DNA of 64,000 bases from Acidobacteriota bacterium (lineage in GTDB: Bacteria > Acidobacteriota > Terriglobia > Bryobacterales > Bryobacteraceae), in contig JACQZR010000147.1 in the NCBI GenBank assembly GCA_016213775.1, forward strand, positions 62,001 through 126,000, given 5' to 3'. The translations under genes were made by a program, and so were the position numbers. Positions 25,252 to 33,445 of this stretch are shown piece by piece (within the stretch, counting starts at the first letter, position 1; the number at the start of each line of letters is the position of its first letter). The notes under the pieces are model-generated. The model was not told where the DNA came from. It worked only from the letters and a program-made list of their open reading frames with translations, and searched no databases.

Positions 25252-25497
25252 ATGGAAGTAAAGAAACGAACACGTGCACCGAAACCACCCATCGACTCGC
25301 GGGAGTGGATGAGCGCTGAGGAAGTGGCCGCGATGATCGGATGCAGCAAGGCAACCGTTCAACGGTTCGCCAATGGTGAGTATCGGCAATACCCACGGCT
25401 TCCTTTTATTCCATGCGGAATCAAGAAACGCGTCTATCGGAAAGAGAGCACGCTCGCCTGGCTGGCTGAGTTAGAAAGGATGGCGATTGCGAAGTGA
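25252..25497 (+). CDS. Small helix-turn-helix protein (excisionase/AlpA-like)
   Basis: 81 residues from ATG 25252. A single HTH of the DNA-binding excisionase type (SAEEVAAMIGCSKATVQRFA) with a Tyr/Lys-rich wing. It directly precedes the integrase. Small AlpA/Xis-like proteins in this position control excision and the induction of PICI-type islands by a helper phage. The length suits a recombination directionality factor. Confidence 0.72.
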   Translation: MEVKKRTRAPKPPIDSREWMSAEEVAAMIGCSKATVQRFANGEYRQYPRLPFIPCGIKKRVYRKESTLAWLAELERMAIAK

Positions 25498-25553
25498 TAC
25501 CCTGTCTTTCGAGTCATGAACACGTTGTCTCTGTTGCGCTGGAAGGAACCATC

Positions 25554-26687
25554 ATGCGCAAGAGAGCACCGAGACGGCGCTATCAGAGGGGGTGCATTCG
25601 CAATGTAGAAGGAAGTTGGATTCTCAAGTACTACGACGCCGAACGGAAGCAACGGACCAAGACCCTGGGGCCATCGGCGGGGAAAGACAAGCTGTCACGC
25701 AACCATGCGGAGCGCGCGGCGGCCGAGTTTCTGAGGCCGTTCAATGAAGATCCGAAGGAACGCAAGCGGCAAACCACCCTGGCGGAGTTTGTCGAGAAAG
25801 TGTACGTCCCCATCAAACGTAATTCCGGGGCTTGGCGTAAGGGAACGGAGATAACGGCAGTGGACACCATAGAAGCTTACCTACTGCCACATTTGGGCAC
25901 TGTCAGAATGTCTGAACTCGAACCCGATCATTTCAGACAAGTGCTCCTGAAGGTCAGAGACAAGGGGCTGGGGAAGTCGGTCCTTTCGCACGTCCGCACC
26001 TTCGCCAAAGCCATCTGCAAAATGGCACACGCGGAGGGCTACATTGATCGTGACATCACGGCGGCGCTCGACCCAGTGACGCCGAAGGGTGCGCAGAAAG
26101 AAAAACTGACAGTCACCAAGGAAGATTATGCGCTCGCGAAACGAATGGTAGCCGAACGCGAACGCCTGGCGCTGGATCTTGTGATGTACTGCGGGCTACG
26201 TGAAAGCGAAGTGTATGCTTTGCAGGTTGGCGACTTGATGGAGGGCAACGTTTTGGAGGTTCGCCGGTCCTGGCACCAGGGCGCCGTGAACGATCCGAAG
26301 TCCTTCAAAGGGCGCCGTAAGGTTGGTGTACCTCCGAAGGTCATGGAAGCATTGCGGACGTGGGCAGCAACCCTGCCTGATTCGTCCGCGGCCGCTTGGC
26401 TGTTCCCATCATCCACCGTGGTAACCCCATTGTGGGGCGGGAACATCCTGGGGAAGCACATCAAGCCGAAGTTGAAGCCGGTCGGGCTCGATTGGCTGAA
26501 CTTCGCCATCGTGAGGCGGACCCATTCCACCGAGCAAGAGAAGCTGAAAACCGATCCGCGGATTGTGGCCAAGCAGCAAGGTCATAGTATGGACGTTCAC
26601 TACCGTGAGTACGTCCAAACCGACACTTCAGAACTTGAAGCGGCGGCAACGCTGTTGCATACTAAATTTGACGAGACAATCGTCTGA
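25554..26687 (+). CDS. int: Tyrosine-recombinase integrase
   Basis: 377 residues from ATG 25554 (AAGGAA site upstream; the frame also opens at GTG 25494). N-terminal arm-binding region with RRYQRG, a core-binding domain around 80-180, then the catalytic domain: GLRESE (Arg I), VRRTHST (Arg-His box, in which the usual first His is not obvious), GHSMDVHYREY with the Tyr nucleophile. It should catalyse recombination between the 45-bp repeats, which begin 56 bp after its stop. The 3' end is followed by an arm-like site. Confidence 0.93.
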   Translation: MRKRAPRRRYQRGCIRNVEGSWILKYYDAERKQRTKTLGPSAGKDKLSRNHAERAAAEFLRPFNEDPKERKRQTTLAEFVEKVYVPIKRNSGAWRKGTEITAVDTIEAYLLPHLGTVRMSELEPDHFRQVLLKVRDKGLGKSVLSHVRTFAKAICKMAHAEGYIDRDITAALDPVTPKGAQKEKLTVTKEDYALAKRMVAERERLALDLVMYCGLRESEVYALQVGDLMEGNVLEVRRSWHQGAVNDPKSFKGRRKVGVPPKVMEALRTWAATLPDSSAAAWLFPSSTVVTPLWGGNILGKHIKPKLKPVGLDWLNFAIVRRTHSTEQEKLKTDPRIVAKQQGHSMDVHYREYVQTDTSELEAAATLLHTKFDETIV

Positions 26688-26688
26688 A

Positions 26689-26708
26689 CAGGGCAAAGAA
26701 GGGTAGGA
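26689..26708. promoter_or_regulatory. Candidate integrase arm-type site, attR side
   Basis: CAGGGCAAAGAAGGGTAGGA, starting immediately after the integrase stop. It is closely related to the two copies at 14721 and 14752 on the other end of the element. Confidence 0.5.
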
Positions 26709-26742
26709 CTGAATCGCGTGGGCTTGCAAGCTGTTGAAAAGA

Positions 26743-26787
26743 TGGAGCGGGAGACGAGAATCGAACTCGCAACCAACAGCTTGGAAG
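26743..26787. repeat. attR: right 45-bp attachment repeat
   Basis: Perfect copy of 14572-14616. Here it completes the functional tRNA-Gly gene, as expected when an element integrates into the 3' half of a tRNA and restores it. Confidence 0.93.
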
Positions 26788-26817
26788 GCTGTGACTCTAC
26801 CATTGAGTTACTCCCGC
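26743..26817 (-). tRNA. tRNA-Gly (anticodon TCC)
   Basis: 75 nt with encoded CCA. The cloverleaf is complete: acceptor GCGGGAG/CTCCCGC, D stem ACTC/GAGT, anticodon stem ACAGC/GCTGT with loop CTTCCAA (anticodon TCC), T stem with TTCGATT loop. Its 3' 45 nt are supplied by the mobile element. The promoter would be on the right, outside the element, so host expression is preserved. Confidence 0.95.
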
Positions 26818-26907
26818 TCACTGCCGATCAACACCATTGTAAAACTAGAGCGGTTGCGCGCGCTACTGCTCTGGGCGCGAAGGCCTTTTTCTATGGCATT
26901 CTGAAGT

Positions 26908-27486
26908 ATGGGCACCGAGTCGAGTTCTCTGGATGGGGCACCCTGCGTCTCGGCGATGCATGCAATTCTGCGGGCGGCTCATTTCGCGGCCGAATGTCAT
27001 GCGGGACAGCGCCGCAAGGGCGCCAATGGGGAGCCGTACATCAATCATCTGCTGGAAGTGGCGTCGCTAGTGGCAGGCGTGCTGGATTCGCCCGATGAGC
27101 ACGTTGTCATCGCTGCCCTGCTGCACGACACCATTGAAGACACAGGTGTCACGCGGGAGCAGTTGACGCGAGAGTTTGGGGCGGATGTCGCCTCGCTGGT
27201 GGTGGAAGTGACCGACGACAAATCGCTGCCGAAGGCGGAGCGGAAGCGGCTGCAGATTGCGAGCGCGCCGCACAAAAGCCGCCGCGCGCAGTTGATCAAG
27301 ATCGCGGACAAGATTTCGAACTTGCGGTCGATTGTGGTGAGCCCGCCGCCAGAGTGGAGCTACGAACGCAAGCGCGAGTATTTCGAGTGGGCGCGGCGCG
27401 TGGTGGAAGCGCTGCCGGAGCCGCATCCGGCGCTGCTGGCCGAGTTCGCGCGGGCGTACGAGCGATTTCAACTGATAGCGGAGTAG
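26908..27486 (+). CDS. HD-domain (p)ppGpp hydrolase-like protein (MESH1/SpoT-type)
   Basis: 192 residues; ATG 26956 (Met17) is an alternative start nearer the conserved region. Shows the RelA/SpoT HD hydrolase pattern: HxxG-type front with GEPYINHLLEVA, the HD pair LLHDTIEDT, and a later KIADKISNLR segment. The synthetase, TGS and ACT domains are absent, so it resembles single-domain small alarmone hydrolases. It probably removes (p)ppGpp in the cytoplasm. It is convergent with the etf operon, 14 bp apart. Confidence 0.85.
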   Translation: MGTESSSLDGAPCVSAMHAILRAAHFAAECHAGQRRKGANGEPYINHLLEVASLVAGVLDSPDEHVVIAALLHDTIEDTGVTREQLTREFGADVASLVVEVTDDKSLPKAERKRLQIASAPHKSRRAQLIKIADKISNLRSIVVSPPPEWSYERKREYFEWARRVVEALPEPHPALLAEFARAYERFQLIAE

Positions 27487-27500
27487 TGGGCTGGCGTTGC

Positions 27501-28499
27501 TCACCCGCCGAGCATACGGTTGACGATCGCCATGACGGCGAAGGCATCGGCCACATACACAACATCGGCCTTGCCCCGCGCCCAGCCGCAGTTGGCATCC
27601 ATGTTGACCGCCCGCCGGTCGTTGATGAACCGCCACCCAACTACGTGCGGCTCTTCACCGTGACAACAGGTGGAGAGTCCCTTCGGATGCCGCGGCGTCG
27701 ATCCGGTTTGCCCCACCTGATTCAGATGGCTCATGCACCGCAGCACCGCCTGACCCTCGCCGCTCAGGTCCACCAGCGATTTGCTTCCGCCGAGCGAAGC
27801 TTGCGAAGCACGCAGGAAGCCGAGGATGAGTTGCTCGGCCTGATCCGTGTGAATCGCGCCGTCTGCCTGCTTCTTGGTCCAACCGGCGCCGGCGACGAAC
27901 AACAGGTTCGCCTCGGGACGGATGGTCTGCTCATCGGTCTTGGAATCCTGCAGACCCTGCACCGTGGTCCGAGTGGGCACAGCAGCCATTGGTACCTGTT
28001 CGGCTGTGGCGCTGCCCGCCGCACCGTTCCACGCGGCCGCGCAATCAGCTTCCAACAGCAGCATCCACGGTCGTTGTGTGCGTGTGAGGGTGCCTTCCAT
28101 GCGTTGCCGGTAGAACCATCGTGTCGCGCTTAGGTCCGCGCCCAACGAAGTGACATGCGTATCGACGGCACCGTGCAGTCGCGCGGCCACTCCGGGCAGT
28201 GCACGTGCCCATCGTGAAGTGGATGGTGCGATCACGACGGTGGCTTCGGACACGCGGCACAATGCCTCCGCTGCGGCCGCATCGGTAGCGTAACGAGGCT
28301 GCGCAAACGCTTCCCCGTCCACCGCGAGAAACCGTGCTGCGCCGCAAGTGGCAATCGAATCCGCCGCGGCCTGCGTGCTCACTCCAGCCAACCCCACAAC
28401 CAACTCGCCGCCGAGCCCCGAGGCCGCTCCCAGCGCCTGCAATGCGCCCTTCGACAGCGGCCCGCCATCGGTGTGGACGAGAAACAATATCTTTTCCAT
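27501..28499 (-). CDS. etfA: Electron transfer flavoprotein alpha subunit, atypical
   Basis: 332 residues. N-terminal half has the ETF fold (MEKILFLVHTDGG). The C-terminal FAD domain retains NQVGQTG, but the usual next motif GISGAxQHxAG and the following VAINKD are replaced by a Cys/His-bearing stretch (CCHGEEPHVVGW) and INDRRAVNMDANCGW. FAD is normally held by that motif, so cofactor binding may differ. It is last in the operon, 3 bp after etfB. Confidence 0.82.
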   Translation of the reverse strand: MEKILFLVHTDGGPLSKGALQALGAASGLGGELVVGLAGVSTQAAADSIATCGAARFLAVDGEAFAQPRYATDAAAAEALCRVSEATVVIAPSTSRWARALPGVAARLHGAVDTHVTSLGADLSATRWFYRQRMEGTLTRTQRPWMLLLEADCAAAWNGAAGSATAEQVPMAAVPTRTTVQGLQDSKTDEQTIRPEANLLFVAGAGWTKKQADGAIHTDQAEQLILGFLRASQASLGGSKSLVDLSGEGQAVLRCMSHLNQVGQTGSTPRHPKGLSTCCHGEEPHVVGWRFINDRRAVNMDANCGWARGKADVVYVADAFAVMAIVNRMLGG

Positions 28500-28502
28500 G
28501 GG

Positions 28503-29315
28503 CTACTTCTCCCTAATCCATGCGACGAGTTCGCGAGCGATTTCTTCCGGCGGCATGTCCTTTACGACACGCGTTTGCCGCTGGAGTTTGGGCACGTTCA
28601 CGGCGGCGAAGCGCAGCCCATCGGCTGCCACCGCCGACGCCTTGGCGCGTTGCAGCGCAGGCATGATCGTCTTCATATTTGTCATACCCACTTGCGGGTT
28701 GTTGCGAGGCTCGGGCAGATGTCCCGTGGCCCATCCAAACGCCGCCGGCGGCGCGCTGCACACCGACACAAGATGCCGTCCACCTTCCACGCGCTCCAGG
28801 ATTTCCATGCTGCCGTCCTCGCGCACAGTCAACTGATCCACGCCTTGAAACTGCTCGCTGATGCCCAACCGCTCTGCGACAATCTGCATCGTCGAACCGG
28901 CTCCGCGTGACGCCGATTCCCAGCCTCCGAACAAAAGCAGCCGGTCACGGTTCAAGGCCGGGATGCCAGCCACCGCATCGGCGAGCACCTGTGCCGTAGC
29001 GAGCGAATCGCAAAAGCCGGACGCAGGACCATCCAACGCCACCAGCTCAAACGGAACCTTCTGCGCCACGGTGAGCATCACCTGCTGCAGCTTCGCCTTC
29101 GGTCCCAGGCTCACCAGCCACACCTTGCTCCCTGCGTGTTTCGCGGCCAGGTGCGCCGCTTCAAACAGCGCGTGCGCTGCCCAGGGATCGAGTACCGCCG
29201 GCAGCATCATCTCGTTCTTCAACGCCGGCCCCGCGGCACCGGTGACAGGCTCCAGCATCTGCAGCGGATCAGGCACAATGCTGCCGCACACCACAATATG
29301 GAATGGTTGGCTCAT
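28503..29315 (-). CDS. etfB: Electron transfer flavoprotein beta subunit
   Basis: 270 residues, usual length. EtfB motifs are visible: an N-terminal VVCGSIVPDP, the central DSLATAQVLADAVAG, and a C-terminal NMKTIMPALQRAKAS (the AMP-binding loop and LMKARKKP-like zone). It pairs with EtfA to take electrons from the acyl-CoA dehydrogenase and deliver them to the ETF:quinone oxidoreductase, both encoded upstream. The gene abuts the oxidoreductase gene with no gap. Confidence 0.87.
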   Translation of the reverse strand: MSQPFHIVVCGSIVPDPLQMLEPVTGAAGPALKNEMMLPAVLDPWAAHALFEAAHLAAKHAGSKVWLVSLGPKAKLQQVMLTVAQKVPFELVALDGPASGFCDSLATAQVLADAVAGIPALNRDRLLLFGGWESASRGAGSTMQIVAERLGISEQFQGVDQLTVREDGSMEILERVEGGRHLVSVCSAPPAAFGWATGHLPEPRNNPQVGMTNMKTIMPALQRAKASAVAADGLRFAAVNVPKLQRQTRVVKDMPPEEIARELVAWIREK

Positions 29316-31025
29316 CTAATTCTCCGTGGAATGTAGGCCGCCGGGCGCGGCCTGAAAGCTGACGTTGGTGCAGTTCCATAGGCAGGCCCCGCAGTGGACG
29401 CACTTCTCGCGATCAAACGCCGGCACGCCGCTTGGGGCTGGCGTGATCGCCTGGCCGGAACAAATCTCAATGCAGACCCGCGCCGAACACGCCGCGCAGC
29501 GCGAAGCATCGCGGAAGCTGACGTGATCCTCATAGCCCGCCGCGCCTTGCACCTTGCCGCCCATCAACAGCGCGTCCTGATGGGACACCAGCAACTGCCC
29601 GTCATAGGCAATCGGCGGCCACCCGCAGTGGTCCATGAGCGCGTCGTGACACGGCGCCCCGCGCCGTCCGCACTCACTCACAATTCGATCAATCTCCGCG
29701 GCGGGAATGCGCTCCCGGTAATAGCTGTGCAGATCCATTAACGGCTGCGGCTCGCCGGGCATCGAAACGCGCCCTGCGGTGAGTCCTGATAGCGCCATGC
29801 CCAACAGGCCCGGCAGCACACCGTGATGGAACCCATCGCGAGACTTCGCGGCCACCCGGCCTTCTTCCTCCACCCAACTCGCGCGGCGTCGTGACACGTA
29901 AGCGCGATCCAGATTCTCCCGTGTGAACGGTGCGCCCTCGCGTAGCAACTCAATCACGCCCTCGGCCAACTGCGTGCCCGTAGTCCACGCTTCGTCCACG
30001 CCCGATCCTGTGAGCACATTCGTCGAGCCCGATCCTTCGCCGATGCGGGCATAGCCGTTGCCCACCAGTTTCGGTTCGCCGCGCTGGCCCGACTCCTGCA
30101 GCGACTTCGCGCCCCATGCCCGCAGCCGTCCGCCCTGCAAATAGCGCCACAAGTAAGGATGCTGAATGAAGTGCTGGAGGTAGCGATACGATGTCCGCAC
30201 CGGGCTCCGCATCCACGAAGGGACGAAGATGCCGGCAGTCACCACCCGATCGGGATGCGCGTAGAGGAATCCGAAGATCTCCGGCTCGGGAAACCCAAAC
30301 GTGTGAATCACCGTACCGGGCTCCAGATCCACCCCGTCCGCCAAGTCCACCACCATCTTCATGCCGACGGCCCACTCGCGATAGTGATGCCCTTCGGGCA
30401 TGCCAAACACCGTGTCCAATTGCCGTCCCACCGCGCCCACCGGCCCATCGCCCACCACAACCAGGCGGGCCCGCACATCCATGCCCTGTCCGCCAAGCCG
30501 CACGCCGCAAACGCCGCCATCTTCGATCAGCGCCTCGGTAACCGCGCACGCCGGCCAGATCTGCAGCATGCCGCCGCCCATAATTTCGCCGCCGACGAAC
30601 TGGAGAAACTGGCCCATCGACAGTACAAACCCGTCGCTCTTGTGCAGGAACGGAGGGATATAGGGAAGCTCGGCCGCCAGTAGGTCGTTGTGGATCGCCA
30701 GGTCCGCCATCTTGAGCGCCGCGGACCGCCGGCTCGCCCCAAAGGGATCCTTCAGGTAGACGACGCGCTCACTGGCTACTCGCGCGGCCATCGGAATCGA
30801 CGCCGGATCCAGATCCGGAATGGAGGCGCGAATCCCGCGCGCCCGCGTCACCATGCCCGACACGCCGAACGCAATGTCATCAGCCCGTTCGTAGCACACC
30901 ACCATCGGAGCGGCCGCTGCCAACTCCGCATCCGCCTGCATCGCGCGGTTCAACGTATACAGGAAGCCGGCCGTGGCCGGTCCAAAGCCGATACAGGCAA
31001 TGTCGATTTCCAGGGCCTCGCTCAT
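29316..31025 (-). CDS. ETF:quinone oxidoreductase (FixC-like) with 4Fe-4S tail
   Basis: 569 residues. N-terminal FAD-binding Rossmann motif (CIGFGPATAGF), a GxxDEAWTTG-like late FAD motif, and a C-terminal ferredoxin part with cysteines in CAACSARVCIEICSG and CVHCGACLWNC. This arrangement is that of ETF-QO/FixC-FixX fused proteins, which move electrons from ETF to the quinone pool at the membrane. The start and stop are each a few bases from the neighbouring genes, so it belongs to the operon. Confidence 0.9.
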   Translation of the reverse strand: MSEALEIDIACIGFGPATAGFLYTLNRAMQADAELAAAAPMVVCYERADDIAFGVSGMVTRARGIRASIPDLDPASIPMAARVASERVVYLKDPFGASRRSAALKMADLAIHNDLLAAELPYIPPFLHKSDGFVLSMGQFLQFVGGEIMGGGMLQIWPACAVTEALIEDGGVCGVRLGGQGMDVRARLVVVGDGPVGAVGRQLDTVFGMPEGHHYREWAVGMKMVVDLADGVDLEPGTVIHTFGFPEPEIFGFLYAHPDRVVTAGIFVPSWMRSPVRTSYRYLQHFIQHPYLWRYLQGGRLRAWGAKSLQESGQRGEPKLVGNGYARIGEGSGSTNVLTGSGVDEAWTTGTQLAEGVIELLREGAPFTRENLDRAYVSRRRASWVEEEGRVAAKSRDGFHHGVLPGLLGMALSGLTAGRVSMPGEPQPLMDLHSYYRERIPAAEIDRIVSECGRRGAPCHDALMDHCGWPPIAYDGQLLVSHQDALLMGGKVQGAAGYEDHVSFRDASRCAACSARVCIEICSGQAITPAPSGVPAFDREKCVHCGACLWNCTNVSFQAAPGGLHSTEN

Positions 31026-31028
31026 GTG

Positions 31029-33239
31029 TTATCTGGGATAGTCAGCCGCTTCCGGAATCATCACCGTGGTGAGCGCGTCGGCCGCGCGATCCTTCGCCAG
31101 CCGTGAGCCCGTCAGGCACCCATCCATGCGGGTCCGCATGCGCTGGAACGGCTCCAGACCTTCGTACCTGGCGCAAGGTCCCGCCTTCTGCTGATGGCTG
31201 CCGTCGTTCTCGACAACGTCCGTTAACCCCCGCGCCGCACCATCGATTCCGGGGATCAACGATTCCCAGGCTTCCAACTCAGTAGCGCTGTAGCAGGCCG
31301 CGCAGTCCTGCTCGCCCCACCGTGGATGGCGGTTGTAGCCGAACACCAGCTCGGCGCAGATGCGGCCCACTTCGCCCGCCGCATGTGCCGATTGGACGTG
31401 ACACAGGTCTGTCAGGAAGCTCACCAGGCCGGGCAGCCCGTCCGCCAGCGCGGGATTTTCCGGTCCCATCCGCGCCAGCTCCAACACGTCCTGAATCTGC
31501 GCGCGCGACGCCAGCAGCCAGCACAACGCATCGGCCAGCGCGAAGGTCACGCCCTGCCGCGAGCTGTGATACAACGCTGCGCCATCGGCATCTTTTGATT
31601 CGCGCAAATGCTCCAGCGTCCACATCCACATCTGCATCGCCGTCGCCAGCGCGCATGCACCTGTCCCGGGATGATCATTAGCGACGCGCCGCAACTCGCG
31701 AATCCATCCGCGGAACTGCATCAGGAACAGATCATCCGTCATCGTCACGCCCAACTGCCGCCGCTGCACGGCTTCGGGTCCTTCATAGGTGGCCTCCAAT
31801 TGCGAGTCCATCCATTTGTAACCCAGGAAGCCGGGGCAGTCTTCCGTGATGCCGTAGCCGCCCATCAGGCTCACGGCCTCGCGCATCATCCGCGATCCCA
31901 CTCCGGTGTTCCACAGCTTGCACGCCGGGCAGAGCACATTCGCGATGCTGTCGAGCAGCGCGGTTTGCACAACAACATCATCAGCCAACTCCGGCCGTTC
32001 GCCACACAGAAACGCAAGCGCGTCTTTGTTGATCTGTTTCCGCGCGCGCAACGCCGCCATGCCGCCGCCCACGCCACGCTCGGCGAGCACGCGATCACGG
32101 AGCCTCTCCATCGGATCGAGCCGGTCAAACAGCCGCGCCGCTTCAAATCCCAGCGACGCGCTCGCTTCGCCGGTGGCCCACACGTCCACCAACCGGTGCA
32201 CCACGTCTTCCTTCATCTGCAGCCCAAGGTCGTAACGCGGAGATCCCGGTCCAGTCGCCGCTCCGCCGCGGAATCGTGAGCGTTGATAGCGGATCACCGG
32301 CTCCACCGCCGACAGCAGCTTTGCCGACGTCATGATCCCCACGGTCACGCGGGTGCGCCGGAACACGGCCTCGATCACTTCGCTGTGATTGTAGTGCGGC
32401 ACGATGACGCCATCGCGCACGTCATACCCACCAATGATGCGGCTTGCCGGCACGCGCAGGTTGAACACCGGATCGCAGGTGGAGGAAAGCTGATGCACCA
32501 GTTTCCGCGTCGGCGTGCCGCGATCGAACGTTCCTGGATCGCCTTCTTCCAGGATCACCATGAGCGTCCCCTTGATCCGCGGGTCGTCGGACTCCACCGC
32601 CGCGGTGACAAAGTTCGCAAAGCCCATGTTGGTGATGAACCGTCCGCGCTTCTCTACTTGCAGCACCGGCTCACCGCCTTCGGGCCAGTCCACAATGCGC
32701 ACCTTGCCGCCCAACTGGCCGGTGTCCACGCCGACATACGGAATCGGTTCGGTAAGGCAAAACGCGCCGCGCCACGGGAGGCGAGCTTCGCCGGGTTGGG
32801 CCGGTGCGCATCGGCTCAAATATGTTTGTTGCTGTTCCGCGGTGCCTCGTTCGTGAATCGGCGCCAGCGCGAGACAGCCCGCCAGGCTTCCGGTTGCCGC
32901 ACCTGCGTCCACCCACGCCAGCTCAAACGCTACCAGCGCGAGCGCGAGGTTCTTCGGTCCTTCAATAAATCCGCCCTGCTCCGGGTCCATGAACACGCCG
33001 GTGATGCCCGATTCGTCGTAGGCCTTCAACAACTCGTTCTTCGCCGGAGTCCAGCCGTGATCGGCCCGCGCGCCCTGCGCCACCAGCCGGGCCACCGGAC
33101 CGCGCGCGACTTCCCTGGCGGATTGAACCAGCATCTGCAAATCGTAGCGGCCGGCAAACCGCCACATCACCTGCCGGACCTCGTCTCCGGGCAAAGCCTG
33201 CAAATCGTCTTTTTGTTTTTCCGAAGCAGCTACCGGCAT
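31029..33239 (-). CDS. Acyl-CoA dehydrogenase-like flavoenzyme, long form
   Basis: 736 residues from ATG 33239, with AGGAG 8 nt upstream; the frame to 33344 lacks this site. The core shows the family pattern: FCLTEPI-type motif (GAFCLTEPIPYVGVD), NMGFANF, RVTVGIMTSAKL and the late catalytic-region stretch GGYGITEDCPGF. It is longer than typical 380-600 residue forms, by an extra C-terminal part of about 150 residues with helical character. It oxidises an acyl-CoA, with electrons leaving through the ETF proteins encoded downstream in the same operon. First gene of the unit. Confidence 0.9.
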   Translation of the reverse strand: MPVAASEKQKDDLQALPGDEVRQVMWRFAGRYDLQMLVQSAREVARGPVARLVAQGARADHGWTPAKNELLKAYDESGITGVFMDPEQGGFIEGPKNLALALVAFELAWVDAGAATGSLAGCLALAPIHERGTAEQQQTYLSRCAPAQPGEARLPWRGAFCLTEPIPYVGVDTGQLGGKVRIVDWPEGGEPVLQVEKRGRFITNMGFANFVTAAVESDDPRIKGTLMVILEEGDPGTFDRGTPTRKLVHQLSSTCDPVFNLRVPASRIIGGYDVRDGVIVPHYNHSEVIEAVFRRTRVTVGIMTSAKLLSAVEPVIRYQRSRFRGGAATGPGSPRYDLGLQMKEDVVHRLVDVWATGEASASLGFEAARLFDRLDPMERLRDRVLAERGVGGGMAALRARKQINKDALAFLCGERPELADDVVVQTALLDSIANVLCPACKLWNTGVGSRMMREAVSLMGGYGITEDCPGFLGYKWMDSQLEATYEGPEAVQRRQLGVTMTDDLFLMQFRGWIRELRRVANDHPGTGACALATAMQMWMWTLEHLRESKDADGAALYHSSRQGVTFALADALCWLLASRAQIQDVLELARMGPENPALADGLPGLVSFLTDLCHVQSAHAAGEVGRICAELVFGYNRHPRWGEQDCAACYSATELEAWESLIPGIDGAARGLTDVVENDGSHQQKAGPCARYEGLEPFQRMRTRMDGCLTGSRLAKDRAADALTTVMIPEAADYPR

Positions 33240-33445
33240 TTCGATTGCTCCTGTTCTTGAGCGGAGCAGGGGAAATCGCCCACCCCGCCGGCGATGGTCG
33301 TAAGTGGTGCCAGAGCAATCGGCCTGCCATGCGCTGAATTGCATAGAATCAACAGAATAGGGGCGAACGATGCAGGAGCGGCGGTGTTAGTGCGGAAGTT
33401 GACGCAGCGTCTCTGCGTTGCGGGACCAGCCCCAACTTGACAGAT
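33238..33445. repeat. Leader of the acyl-CoA dehydrogenase operon, repeated elsewhere (copy A)
   Basis: About 200 bp that recur, diverged, at 50087-50291 and partly at 49025-49075. Includes a near-perfect inverted repeat CGCAGCG/CGTTGCG (33403-33409, 33416-33422), perfect in the other copy, followed by the shared string GGACCAGCCCCAACTTGA. It is the promoter and 5' untranslated region of the operon, and the dyad is an operator candidate. Confidence 0.7.

Larger units (their letters stand above)
14572..26787. mobile_element. Integrated capsid-forming phage satellite (tailless), 12.2 kb
   Basis: Bounded by perfect 45-bp direct repeats (14572-14616 and 26743-26787) that are the 3' half of tRNA-Gly. 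Content in order: small ORF, primase-like protein, RepA-like ATPase, iterons, small protein, minus-strand accessory gene, TerS-like, TerL, minus-strand small gene, MerR-like regulator, portal, small protein, protease-capsid, gpW-like connector, cement protein, secreted protein, small HTH protein, tyrosine integrase. There is no tail, tape-measure, baseplate, holin or endolysin gene. All genes look intact. The set matches capsid-forming PICI-type satellites better than a decaying prophage, but no such element in this phylum is known to me. Confidence 0.85.
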
